DNA of 36,748 bases from Parcubacteria group bacterium Gr01-1014_20 (GTDB lineage Bacteria > Patescibacteriota > Minisyncoccia > UBA6257 > 2-01-FULL-56-20), in NCBI GenBank assembly GCA_007376265.1, contig VMFW01000013.1, forward strand, positions 1-36,748, written 5' to 3'. The notes under the pieces were generated by a model. The model ran no database searches. It saw only the letters and a program-made list of their open reading frames with translations, and was not told where the DNA came from. The position numbers and the translations under genes were made by a program. This document shows, in pieces, positions 1-9,139 of the stretch (positions are counted from its first letter, which is position 1; each line of letters begins with the position of its first letter).

Positions 1-1
1 T

Positions 2-997
2 GGCCCAACGACCTCGACCGGAGTGGTGGCGACAGACACTTTACCAATCGGTCTCACCTTCATGAATGCGACCTCTTCCCAGGGCAGCTACGTCAGTTCT
101 ACGGGCATCTGGACGGTTGGCAATATGCGAGCCAACTCCACTGCCACCCTCGCCATTGCCGCAAAGGTGAACACGAGCACAGCCGGTCAGACGATCACGA
201 ATACCGTGATTGCCCAAGAATCTTCAAGCAGTACCGACCAAAATCTCTCAAATAATTCCTCAACCGTTCCCATTATAGTCTTTACTACTTCGACGCAACC
301 AGTTGGCTGTACTACGAATTGTGGTGGAGGAGGAGGTGGTTTGGTAGTCGTGCTAACTGGTGGTGGCGGTAGCGGCGGTAGCTTTTCCTCCTACACCCTC
401 ACCATCGATGGCGGAGCAGCTTCAACTTTGACGACAAGCGCAACGCTTGCCATCCAAGCGACAGCAGCTCATACCATGGAAATCTCAAATGATCCCAATT
501 TTACGGGTTCTACGTGGATACCCTACACAACAGCGATGCCGTGGACGCTCACACCGGGCGCCGGCACTAAGACTGTTTACGGGCGGTTCCGCTCAGTGAG
601 TGGCAGTGATATTGGCGCAGCGCAGGATTCAATCCAGCTAGTTGTTGGTCAGGTCTTGGGCGTTTCAACTAACTGCGGCGCCTATCTGACTGATTACATC
701 CGTTTAGGATGGGCGAATAATCCCAACGAGGTGAAAAAACTCCAGATCTTTCTAAATGGAAATTTGGGGATCACCTTGCCGGTCACTGGAAATTACGATC
801 AACAAGATTTTGATGCTGTACAGCAATTCCAGATCAAGTACCATTCCGAGGTACTGGCTCCGTGGGTGCCACTTGGGCTTCCAACAGAGATGACACCAAC
901 TGGTTTCGTGTATCAAACAACGAAATGGTGGATTAACGAACTTCAGTGTGAAACGCTAAATCTATCAATGCCCTCCTTGAACGTCTACCAACAATAA
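2..997 (+). CDS. Surface/adhesin-like protein, C-terminal part (DUF11 repeat, Gly-rich linker, peptidoglycan-binding-like C-terminal domain); 5' truncated by window edge
   Basis: Frame is open to the left edge (GPTTSTGVVATDTLPIGLTF is DUF11-like); C-terminus LRLGWANNPNEVKKLQIFLN..VTGNYDQQDFDAVQQFQ resembles PG_binding_1. Confidence 0.8.
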   Translation, partial: GPTTSTGVVATDTLPIGLTFMNATSSQGSYVSSTGIWTVGNMRANSTATLAIAAKVNTSTAGQTITNTVIAQESSSSTDQNLSNNSSTVPIIVFTTSTQPVGCTTNCGGGGGGLVVVLTGGGGSGGSFSSYTLTIDGGAASTLTTSATLAIQATAAHTMEISNDPNFTGSTWIPYTTAMPWTLTPGAGTKTVYGRFRSVSGSDIGAAQDSIQLVVGQVLGVSTNCGAYLTDYIRLGWANNPNEVKKLQIFLNGNLGITLPVTGNYDQQDFDAVQQFQIKYHSEVLAPWVPLGLPTEMTPTGFVYQTTKWWINELQCETLNLSMPSLNVYQQ

Positions 998-1013
998 AAA
1001 AGTTGCGTACGAT

Positions 1014-1058
1014 AACCCAAAAACACCCCGCTCTAGACGGGGTGTTTTTGGGTTTTGG
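1014..1058 (+). terminator. Intrinsic terminator
   Basis: 17-bp perfect inverted repeat AACCCAAAAACACCCCG / CGGGGTGTTTTTGGGTT. Confidence 0.85.
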
Positions 1059-1148
1059 GAATCGGACGGGGAAATGGGTCGAGAAAACTTGCGTGTTCAC
1101 TCCTTTAGATATACGATGGCGATAGCTTTTTAAGGGAAGGAGCGTAGC

Positions 1149-1733
1149 ATGATTCTCTCGGTAGATAGAGCAGAAATTTTACGTCTGAGTTGCAATGATT
1201 GCAAGACAGCAATTCTAGAACGACGAAATAGTATACGCAGCTCTCGAGACCAGCGCGGTGATGATCGCTGTTTCATGGACGATTGGTTGCTATGGAAATG
1301 GCTTAGCGACTCTCCTCCTGAGCCCACCGCTTTCAGAATTGAGTGGGGAATGGAACAGTGTGCCCTCTTCTACGAGCATCGACGAATGGAACAAGTGGAT
1401 CCAGTTCCAAAAGACGCAATTCTAGATTCAGCCCATTGGGATGACGATCTTGAAGCTATGGCACTGAACCAATTACACGATGAATTGGTTCGTATCCAAG
1501 AAGCACTCCGTGCCCACAGAGACATCAAGGATCGTCCCCGAACCCTAAAGGACGACCAAGTCTTATACCAAATCCTTCCCGAGAAGATTCTTGCTGATTT
1601 TCGCCTGCCGCCCAAAGAAGAGTTCTTAGGAGAATATCGCTCTCCGCACGCTGGGTGCCCTGCATTCTGGCGAAGCCACAGCCAATGCGACACGAAGTGC
1701 CATAACCTCCATCAATGGGGTCCGTGCAAGTAA
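1149..1733 (+). CDS. Hypothetical protein, 194 aa
   Basis: ORF preceded by AAGGGAAGGAG SD-like sequence and followed by a terminator. Confidence 0.65.
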   Translation: MILSVDRAEILRLSCNDCKTAILERRNSIRSSRDQRGDDRCFMDDWLLWKWLSDSPPEPTAFRIEWGMEQCALFYEHRRMEQVDPVPKDAILDSAHWDDDLEAMALNQLHDELVRIQEALRAHRDIKDRPRTLKDDQVLYQILPEKILADFRLPPKEEFLGEYRSPHAGCPAFWRSHSQCDTKCHNLHQWGPCK

Positions 1734-1744
1734 CTAATATCAGG

Positions 1745-1771
1745 CCCGCACTCACAAAGTGCGGGTTTTTG
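1745..1771 (+). terminator. Intrinsic terminator
   Basis: CCCGCACT..AGTGCGGG followed by T-run. Confidence 0.85.
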
Positions 1772-1874
1772 CTTTTCCCGACCACACGGTTTATAAAATT
1801 GACATCCTAAAAACAATCATCAATAATAAAATTAGAAAATTAACCGCAAGTAATCTTTATACAAGGGAGGAGTG

Positions 1875-2093
1875 ATGAAGACTGTTTCACGTCTTGGGCA
1901 GGCAATGTGCGCGGTCTGGTGTAATTTCTTTGTCGGCCGAAACAAGCTGGCTCTCGCTGGTCTCGGGATCTTCGCTAGCCTGAACACAGCTATGGCATTT
2001 GGAACCTCGATCGCCATGGGGTTTTTAATGCTTTATGGCTGGGTGTTCGTCTTCCCATCTGTAATTTTTCTGATTGACACCAATCAGATATGA
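1875..2093 (+). CDS. Small membrane protein, ~72 aa
   Basis: AAGGGAGGAGTG SD, hydrophobic segments, downstream terminator. Confidence 0.6.
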   Translation: MKTVSRLGQAMCAVWCNFFVGRNKLALAGLGIFASLNTAMAFGTSIAMGFLMLYGWVFVFPSVIFLIDTNQI

Positions 2094-2150
2094 TCGACCC
2101 CATTCGAAGCGACCTACATGTCAAAAAACACTCCCAATTTCCTCCATCAA

Positions 2151-2180
2151 ACCCGCACATCTTAAGTGCGGGTTTTTTTC
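2151..2180 (+). terminator. Intrinsic terminator
   Basis: ACCCGCAC..GTGCGGGT then T-run. Confidence 0.85.
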
Positions 2181-2208
2181 TTGACAAAATCACCATCCGT
2201 GCTACACT
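2181..2208 (+). promoter_or_regulatory. Sigma70-like promoter for rplJL
   Basis: TTGACA (2181-2186), 16-nt spacer, TACACT (2203-2208). Confidence 0.65.
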
Positions 2209-2211
2209 AGA

Positions 2212-2335
2212 CCCAATCCTAAGACAGCGTGGCCGTAGGTCCCGAGCTTGCAAAAGCGAGGGATTACACTAAGTCCCGCCGAGGAAAATCCAAATTTTGG
2301 TATTTTCGCGACTCTTAGGAAGAGTCGTTTTTGAT
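2212..2335 (+). ncRNA. Ribosomal protein L10 leader with internal terminator-like hairpin
   Basis: GACAGCGTGGCCGTAGG..AAGTCCCGCCGAGG matches the L10-leader type upstream of rplJ; followed by CGACTCTTAGGAAGAGTCGTTTTT. Confidence 0.8.
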
Positions 2336-2425
2336 TTTTATTCACAGAGGCGAATAAAAATCACCCTGAGTCTATCGAAGGGTTACGATTTCACTCACAC
2401 AAGGTCGAATAATTAGAATAAAAAA

Positions 2426-2935
2426 ATGAAGACAAAAGCTCAAAAACAAACTGAACTGGAGAAAGCCAAAAAGCTTTTCGCCAAAAGCCGAACTTTGATC
2501 TTGACCGATTTCGGCCGGATTAAAGTGAATGACTTGAAAAAACTTCGAACTGCCCTCCGAGAACAAGGTGCGGACTACATGGTCATGAAAAAGCGTCTTT
2601 TGGGACTCCTGCTTAAAGAGAAGGGGATTGAGTTCGACTCCAAGGCCCACAAGTTATCGATCGGCGCAATTTACTCCGACAAACATATCGAAGAAATTGC
2701 GGCGCCAGTTGTAAAATTTTTTGGCAACCTTGGCGAAGAAATAAAAGCCGTTGAAAAAGTTCTTGGCGGTTACCACGTTGAAGGCAAAGCCTTCATCGAA
2801 CCCAAGCACGTGATCATGATCGGCAACCTTCCGCCCAGAGAAGTGCTCCTAGCGCAACTCTTAGGTATGCTCCAAGCTCCGGTCAGTTCCCTGTTGTATC
2901 TTTTTCAAGAGCGGTCGAAAAAACTAGCAATCTAA
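2426..2935 (+). CDS. rplJ: 50S ribosomal protein L10
   Basis: L10-family sequence, L10 leader upstream, L7/L12 downstream. Confidence 0.95.
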   Translation: MKTKAQKQTELEKAKKLFAKSRTLILTDFGRIKVNDLKKLRTALREQGADYMVMKKRLLGLLLKEKGIEFDSKAHKLSIGAIYSDKHIEEIAAPVVKFFGNLGEEIKAVEKVLGGYHVEGKAFIEPKHVIMIGNLPPREVLLAQLLGMLQAPVSSLLYLFQERSKKLAI

Positions 2936-2945
2936 AATAAAAAAC

Positions 2946-3311
2946 ATGTCAGACAAATTACAAGAATTAATCACAAAAATTGAAGGCCTAAGCGCTCTCG
3001 AATTAGCCGAGATCGTCAAAGCCCTCGAAGAGAAGTTTGGTATTAGCGCCGCTGCTCCAATGGCTGCCGGAGCCGCTGCTGGGCCTACCGCCGAAGCCAA
3101 GGACAGCTTCAACGTCCTTTTGAAAGCCACCGGTGATCAAAAGATCAACGTCATCAAAGTGGTTCGGGAAATCACGGGTCTTGGTCTCAAGGAAGCCAAG
3201 GACATCGTCGATGCCGCCCCGAAAGTCGTCAAAGAAGGCCTCAAGAAGCCCGAAGCTGACGAACTCAAAGCTAAACTCGAAGCCGCCGGTGCCACCGTCG
3301 AACTTCAGTAG
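2946..3311 (+). CDS. rplL: 50S ribosomal protein L7/L12
   Basis: Characteristic C-terminus [56 protein letters not shown]. Confidence 0.98.
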   Translation: MSDKLQELITKIEGLSALELAEIVKALEEKFGISAAAPMAAGAAAGPTAEAKDSFNVLLKATGDQKINVIKVVREITGLGLKEAKDIVDAAPKVVKEGLKKPEADELKAKLEAAGATVELQ

Positions 3312-3324
3312 GATTCAGATATAA

Positions 3325-3354
3325 CTAAAAACCCCTCAAGTAAGGGGTTTTTAG
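3325..3354 (+). terminator. Intrinsic terminator of rplJL
   Basis: CTAAAAACCCCT / AGGGGTTTTTAG. Confidence 0.9.
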
Positions 3355-3407
3355 TTTATAGCGCCTAGTTGTGGTTAAATACCCCAATAATGATAAAATT
3401 TTAAGTA

Positions 3408-4304
3408 ATGAATTTTCTTAAAGAAAACGCGACTTGGATCGGATCAGTGCTCTACGCTCTCGGGTTTTTAATTCTTATCATTCCAAACTCCGTAAGAATA
3501 TATAAATACAAAATAAAGGGAGCTGATTTCAGCAAGACCTCCAAGAAGGTTAAAATTTCTATAGCTATTGTTGCGCTCCTTTTCATTGCTCAAGCAATTC
3601 TTCAAACCTCAGCCTCTACCTTCTCAAATCCTTTTGCTTTATTTATGTGGTTGCTGCCCATAGCTTTTTTTATACTTTTTGCAGTAGATATGCGCTTTCC
3701 CTATCAAACAAAAAACGACAAAGCAATTCAAAAGTTAAGAAGGTTTAGATATCTTGGTGGTGGCTTAGCGGTTGCTGGAGCAGCATTTATTGCATTTGGA
3801 CTAACTTCTGGGGGATCAACACCTGTAAACAACTCGAACAACAACCAAGCAAGTTCGTCTCAAATTGCTAGCTGGAAAACGTATCGAAGTGACCAGCATG
3901 GATTTGAATTTAAATATCCGTCCAGCTGGACCGTGTATCCGTACGCCCTCGATGGTGTTATAGATTTCATATCTGCTAACCAATCAGACGGAAGTGAGGC
4001 CGGTATCGCGGTAAAAAGCATAGGTAAAATGTCTCTTGATGACGCGAAATTATTTGTCGAAAAAAAACGGAAAGAGTTGCAAAGAACTCAATATGGACCT
4101 CCAGAATTCGTTACGATCCAAGAGGCCCCCGCAGTAAGGTATTCATACACTCCGTTCGAAATTATACCTCCGGGTTTAATATATTATTTCTACGAGAAAG
4201 GCATAGAGTTTGAAATTTCTGATCTTTTTGAAGACGGTCAGATAATGAGTGCCAGTACGGGCACAACGCAGCAAATCATACTCTCGTCAATAAAATTCTT
4301 TTAG
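3408..4304 (+). CDS. Membrane protein with C-terminal PsbP-like extracytoplasmic domain
   Basis: Several TM segments, then WKTYRSDQHGFEFKYPSSWTVY, typical of PsbP-like domains. Confidence 0.65.
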   Translation: MNFLKENATWIGSVLYALGFLILIIPNSVRIYKYKIKGADFSKTSKKVKISIAIVALLFIAQAILQTSASTFSNPFALFMWLLPIAFFILFAVDMRFPYQTKNDKAIQKLRRFRYLGGGLAVAGAAFIAFGLTSGGSTPVNNSNNNQASSSQIASWKTYRSDQHGFEFKYPSSWTVYPYALDGVIDFISANQSDGSEAGIAVKSIGKMSLDDAKLFVEKKRKELQRTQYGPPEFVTIQEAPAVRYSYTPFEIIPPGLIYYFYEKGIEFEISDLFEDGQIMSASTGTTQQIILSSIKFF

Positions 4305-4305
4305 C

Positions 4306-4333
4306 CCCGCCGTTTACACCCGGCGGGTTTTTC
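4306..4333 (+). terminator. Intrinsic terminator
   Basis: CCCGCCG..CGGCGGGTTTTT. Confidence 0.85.
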
Positions 4334-4444
4334 TATATATTAATCCCATAAGGGCTCGTGGCTTTGCCTGCCAATAGGTAAGTCAGCTTGCCCGCCGTAG
4401 CCTATGGCGAAGGAGAGGCACTTCATTCACCCTCCCAAATCTCT

Positions 4445-4519
4445 GGACTCGTAGCTCAGTGGTAGAGCGTCCCGTTCACATCGGGAAGGCCACAGGTTCG
4501 ATCCCTGTCGAGTCCACCA
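4445..4519 (+). tRNA. tRNA-Val(CAC), CCA encoded
   Basis: Acceptor GGACTCG/CGAGTCC, D-stem GCTC/GAGC, anticodon arm TCCCG-TTCACAT-CGGGA, T-arm ACAGG-TTCGATC-CCTGT, ends ACCA. Confidence 0.95.
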
Positions 4520-4550
4520 GGTTTAAAAGCCGAAAGCAACCCACCAAAAC

Positions 4551-7511
4551 ATGGAAAAACTAAATTTTGACAGAAACTTTGACGAAGCCAATACGAAGCT
4601 TGAATCTTCGAAATTAGAACTCAAAAAACTTTTAGAAGAAGAAATCCTAGATGAAACTAGCCGAATTCGCCTCACTAGGGTTCTTCAGCTTGTCGAGCGT
4701 TATCGTCCAGAAAGAAATTCCAACTCCAACAAGGAAGAACAAGGGCAAAGTCTATGGTTAAAATACATCGAAACATTCCTAAGGTCACTTCCGGCTCTAA
4801 CCAGTCACCTTACTAGAAGAAAAGAAAAACCAAAACAAGAAGACCCGGAAAAACTGCCTGCTAAATCTTTTTTGACAGCCGAAAAAACCATTCAAAACCT
4901 AAGAGAGCTTCGTCACTTTGATTTTGAAATTTATAAAGAGCAAGGTTTTTCTGATGATGAAATAATCGATCAGGAGCGGTCCGGGGAAGTTATTAAAAAA
5001 GAAACCCTCGACTCCTCGCTTTCGTTAAGTTATGAACAAAAAAATTGGGGTGTTGAAAGAATTTGCTTGGACGGCGTTCAAAACCACCTCCCGAGTGATT
5101 CAAAGGGGGAGCGGGTTTGGGTAAAGTGCCTAATAGATGGTGAGTGGTTAGATATCGATCGAGCTAGAGCCAACCAAGAAAAAATTGAAGCCGTGCGGTT
5201 TGCCGACGATGGAGTCGGGTTTGATGTTAAAAATCTCGTCCTTCTCCACTCAACCAAAGCCGGAGAGCAAGGGTCCGTCGGTCAATTCGGTGAAGGCATA
5301 AAAATGATTTCTGCAGCAGCGCTCCGCGAGGGTATTGATGTCGAATTCGAATCTCAGGATTGGCGGGCTCGGCCCGTTGCCAAGCCCGTAACCTTCAAAA
5401 ACACCCGAGACAAAAAGGAGGAAGAAATAAAGCAACTTACTTTTGCCGCCGAGTACCTTAATGGCGAGCCAATGATTGGGTCACGAACCACCTTCTGGAA
5501 ACCCAACCAGCAATTTATTGACGAGGTTCTCAAGGTTGAGGAGAAAGTTTTAGCGCTGGATAAAAAATACCGGCCGGTTTTTGTTGGCGAAACCGGCCAA
5601 ATCGCAAAGCTGGAACCTGGTAAAATGTACATCAAGGGTATTTTGGTTGGCGAGCGCGACACCCTCCTCTCTTATAACTTTAACGACATCCAAACCAACC
5701 GCGATCGAAACACCACAATGATTCATGAAGGAACTCTCGATCGCAAAATAAAAGGCATTTTGAGCGAAATAAGCGACGTAAAGTTGGTTAAGACCCTTAT
5801 CGCTCGAGCTGTCGCTAATCCAGGACAAGAAGGCGAAGATTATCACTATTCAATTACGCCCAAAACCCCAACAGTTTGGGTCACAGCCTTTTACGAACTT
5901 TTTGGTGAAGACGCCGTTATCGATACTGGTTTTGAACCACCGAAAAACCTCAAAGTGCCGGAAATGAAAAAAATAAAACTTCCCCGAGGATTACAACACA
6001 CCCTCATCAAAGCCGGCGTCAAAACCGAGCAGCAAGCCATCCCCGACTTCTACGAAGAAACTATCAAAACCTCCTTAACGTTGGACTATGGCAAAGATGT
6101 GTGGGGTGAGGAAAGAATTCTCCTCGACACAATCCAAAACCATCTCCCGCATGATTCCGGTGGTTGCAGTATTTGGCTAAGATTCAAAACTAAAGACGGG
6201 AAGTGGAGAGATTATAACGAAATCTCACATTTTAAAAATGAAGACATCGAAGCGTTAAAAGTATCCGACGATGGTCGCGGGTATGAAGTTAGCGCTCTCG
6301 AACTACTTCACTCGACAAAAGAGGGAACCGAGGCCGCGGGTCGTTTTGGCGAAGGATTAAAAATGGTCTCGGCGGCGGCTTTAAGAAGCAATATCGGCAT
6401 CACTCTTCGCTCAAGGGATTGGGTTGCTAGCCCCGTTGCTATTCCCAGAGAAGTTAATGGCCTGGAAGTAAATCAACTCGGTTTCCAGGTTGTCAATTCA
6501 ATAAAAGATAAGAAACCAAAACCCGATGATCCATATGATGCTCATTCCAGAAGCTCCACCACCTTCGAGAAACCAAGCATCGGGTTGATAGATGAGTTCC
6601 GCACTGTTGATAAGAAAGTTCTCGCCCTGAACAGTGATCCCCTAGTCGATAAAACTGAAACAGGAGATATCGTCTCTCTCGGCTCCGGTCTTTTATACGC
6701 GAGAGAAATCATCATTCCAGGTGACCATCAACTTATGTTCAGCTATCATTTCCCAAAAATCGAAATAAAAAATCGCGACCGAAACACTCTTTCTCCTGAA
6801 GAGCTCAAGGGTGCAGTCGGCAGTGTTCTTGAAAGAACTGGAAGCCCGGAAGTCATAAGAACCTTTTTGTTAAACGCGCGTATTGATGCCCAGGGCGAAA
6901 ACAGAAATGGCAAAACCAAGCTCGAGTTCGATGTCGATTTTCTGCCCAAAGATTCTGGGATTTGGAAAAAAGTGTTTGAAGAAACTTTTGGAAGCGATGT
7001 TTCTGTTCGTGATGTGCGCGGTGACGATTTCAATGCAATGCACCAAAACCTTCACGTCGGCTTAGAGCTTATTTCAATGCCTTCTTCGGTCGCGAGAATG
7101 CTCGAATATGTCGGTCTGCCGACTTACAAACAAAGATTGTATGAGATGACCGATGTTATCCACATCCCGTACGAGGAGTTAACAGGTCAAGAAAAAGAGA
7201 TTCTCGAACTACTTCCAATGATAGACGAGTTCCTTCCCGGCAATCGCTCTTCCGAAATTGTAGTTTATGAACCTAAATATTCAGGCCAACACGTAGCTGC
7301 CGGTTTTGCCGATGGTTCCAAAATTCACCTAAGTCGCAGCACCCTAAGTTTCTTTGAGCGTGCCGCTGACGTCTATGTTCACGAAAAAACTCACCACAAC
7401 ACCTCTCTTGCCCCCGACGCTAGCGCCGGTTTTAGAAACTACCTAACTTTAGCCGCCTCAAGTATGGCCCTCTCGATGTTGGATAAGCTGAAATCCGCTC
7501 GGGCGAATTAA
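4551..7511 (+). CDS. Tandem GHKL-ATPase protein with C-terminal HExxH metalloprotease-like motif, 986 aa
   Basis: Two copies of LD..QNHLP.D, DDG.G[FY], G[QR]FGEG[IL]KM.SAAALR, NRDRNT; C-terminal VYVHEKTHHNTSLAPDASAGFRNYL. Confidence 0.85.
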   Translation: MEKLNFDRNFDEANTKLESSKLELKKLLEEEILDETSRIRLTRVLQLVERYRPERNSNSNKEEQGQSLWLKYIETFLRSLPALTSHLTRRKEKPKQEDPEKLPAKSFLTAEKTIQNLRELRHFDFEIYKEQGFSDDEIIDQERSGEVIKKETLDSSLSLSYEQKNWGVERICLDGVQNHLPSDSKGERVWVKCLIDGEWLDIDRARANQEKIEAVRFADDGVGFDVKNLVLLHSTKAGEQGSVGQFGEGIKMISAAALREGIDVEFESQDWRARPVAKPVTFKNTRDKKEEEIKQLTFAAEYLNGEPMIGSRTTFWKPNQQFIDEVLKVEEKVLALDKKYRPVFVGETGQIAKLEPGKMYIKGILVGERDTLLSYNFNDIQTNRDRNTTMIHEGTLDRKIKGILSEISDVKLVKTLIARAVANPGQEGEDYHYSITPKTPTVWVTAFYELFGEDAVIDTGFEPPKNLKVPEMKKIKLPRGLQHTLIKAGVKTEQQAIPDFYEETIKTSLTLDYGKDVWGEERILLDTIQNHLPHDSGGCSIWLRFKTKDGKWRDYNEISHFKNEDIEALKVSDDGRGYEVSALELLHSTKEGTEAAGRFGEGLKMVSAAALRSNIGITLRSRDWVASPVAIPREVNGLEVNQLGFQVVNSIKDKKPKPDDPYDAHSRSSTTFEKPSIGLIDEFRTVDKKVLALNSDPLVDKTETGDIVSLGSGLLYAREIIIPGDHQLMFSYHFPKIEIKNRDRNTLSPEELKGAVGSVLERTGSPEVIRTFLLNARIDAQGENRNGKTKLEFDVDFLPKDSGIWKKVFEETFGSDVSVRDVRGDDFNAMHQNLHVGLELISMPSSVARMLEYVGLPTYKQRLYEMTDVIHIPYEELTGQEKEILELLPMIDEFLPGNRSSEIVVYEPKYSGQHVAAGFADGSKIHLSRSTLSFFERAADVYVHEKTHHNTSLAPDASAGFRNYLTLAASSMALSMLDKLKSARAN

Positions 7512-7528
7512 ATGGTATAATTAAAAGT

Positions 7529-8041
7529 GTGAAAAAGAACATCCCGCTTATTTTTGCCATCTCCATTCCGATCCTTATGGTCATTGGCATTGCTCTCAGT
7601 ATTTACCTACCCGCGCTCTTCATAAAACCCGAATATGACTTTCTTTACTCAATCGGCGGCGACTATAGCTATCGAAATGAATACGTGGTCGAAAACGGCC
7701 AATTGATCAAAAAACCGATCACACTCCCCAACACCATAAAAACTGGCCAGGAGCCGGAACTATACGTCCATGATGTTTCCGAAAACGCTAGCACTAAAGT
7801 TTCGTTTGAAGAAGCGCAGAACTTGAATCTAGATTCGAACCCCCAGTCACCTGACGGCTTTGAAATCACTTACGGCTCAACTGGCGACGGCATTTTCCCA
7901 ATTTTTTTCTGGTCAGAGCGAGACTACGGCAGTCGTTACATAAAAGGTCACGGTGTTAGCAAGAAATTAAACCTACAATTAACAAGCTCATTCCAAAGCT
8001 ACTATAACGATCTGCGTTTTTTGGGATGGGTGAAAAAATAA
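7529..8041 (+). CDS. Membrane-anchored protein, 170 aa (GTG start)
   Basis: N-terminal TM segment; TATAAT 7 nt upstream; adjacent to the DUF2157-like gene. Confidence 0.65.
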   Translation: MKKNIPLIFAISIPILMVIGIALSIYLPALFIKPEYDFLYSIGGDYSYRNEYVVENGQLIKKPITLPNTIKTGQEPELYVHDVSENASTKVSFEEAQNLNLDSNPQSPDGFEITYGSTGDGIFPIFFWSERDYGSRYIKGHGVSKKLNLQLTSSFQSYYNDLRFLGWVKK

Positions 8042-8042
8042 C

Positions 8043-9026
8043 ATGGCAACCAAAGAAGAAGTTTTACAATACGTAAAAACTCTCGCGGAGCAAAACGTCG
8101 TTACTAAAGACGAACTAATAAGTGCCTATAATTCTGGTTCAAACGTTAAGGGAGATCAGGTGATCACTAAGCGACTCGGCATTGCCGAAATCCTCTACTA
8201 CATCGGCGGAGCCATCGTCTTTATCGGCATCGCGATTTTTGTTTTCCAAAACTGGGAAGACTTGAACGGCTTTACCCGTATCCTGGCTACTCTCGGTTCA
8301 GGCATTGCCGCTTACATCATTGGCCTTATCTTCTATCGAGACGAAAGAACCGAAACCATCGGTTCCGCTTTCCATTTGATCTCAGCGTTAGTTACTCCCA
8401 TCGGCCTTTATGTTGTTTTTGACAACGCCGGCTTTGATGTGAGCGGTAGTGGTTGGCAAAGTCTTATTTCTGGTATCCTCTTTGCGGAATTTATGGCTTC
8501 CTATTTTGTATTTCGAAGAAGCATCTTTATTCTGTTTAGTATTATTTTTGGAACCTGGTTTTTCTATGTCTTCACTAACTACATGGTCGGTACCCACCCC
8601 TACTTTAGTATTTGGAAATATTACTGGTATCGTACACTCGTCGTTGGTAGTGCCTACATGTCTTTAGGTTACTTCTTCAGTAAAAATAATCGCGAGCAAC
8701 TCTCCGGCTTTCTGTATGGGTTTGGCACCTTAGGCTTCCTGGGCGCCGCCTTCGCGCTCGGCGGTTGGAAACCCGAGCAAAACGCATTTTGGGAGTTAAT
8801 TTTCCCCCTCCTTACTTTTGGAGCCCTCTTCTTGAGCGTTCATCTCAAAAACACCGCTTTTCTAACTTACGGCACTCTTTATCTGATGGCCTACATCCTA
8901 AAACTTACCAGTGAATATTTTAGTGACAGTTTGGGTTGGCCCCTTACGCTCGTCATCGCCGGTCTGTTTCTGATCGCCGCCGGCTATCTGTACGTCTTTC
9001 TAAGAAAGAAATATATTTCCACATAG
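8043..9026 (+). CDS. DUF2157-like multi-pass membrane protein
   Basis: N-terminal helical region followed by repeated TM segments with the DUF2157-like pattern. Confidence 0.65.
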   Translation: MATKEEVLQYVKTLAEQNVVTKDELISAYNSGSNVKGDQVITKRLGIAEILYYIGGAIVFIGIAIFVFQNWEDLNGFTRILATLGSGIAAYIIGLIFYRDERTETIGSAFHLISALVTPIGLYVVFDNAGFDVSGSGWQSLISGILFAEFMASYFVFRRSIFILFSIIFGTWFFYVFTNYMVGTHPYFSIWKYYWYRTLVVGSAYMSLGYFFSKNNREQLSGFLYGFGTLGFLGAAFALGGWKPEQNAFWELIFPLLTFGALFLSVHLKNTAFLTYGTLYLMAYILKLTSEYFSDSLGWPLTLVIAGLFLIAAGYLYVFLRKKYIST

Positions 9027-9055
9027 TACCCACTCCCTAAACCTATAGTTTTAGT

Positions 9056-9084
9056 TTGACAAAACTCGGTCAAACCCATACAAT
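9056..9084 (+). promoter_or_regulatory. Sigma70-like promoter
   Basis: TTGACA-N17-TACAAT upstream of the receiver gene. Confidence 0.8.
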
Positions 9085-9139
9085 AAACCCCGGTTCTTTT
9101 AGTTGGGATCGGCGCAAGTAACCCAAAAGGAGGCAGGCC

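Noticed and set aside
1130-1327. Numerous minus-strand and overlapping short ORFs in the track (e.g. 1130-1327, 5250-5435, 24861-25646)
   Set aside because: They overlap well-supported + strand genes, lack SD or family signatures, and look like antisense frame noise.
4350-4425. CRISPR-like repeat
   Set aside because: No regularly spaced direct repeats with spacers and no cas genes.
4551-7511. 986-aa protein as a histidine kinase
   Set aside because: No DHp/H-box and no sensor TM; motifs GxFGEG and the duplicated modules fit the Hsp90/MutL/MORC side of GHKL better.
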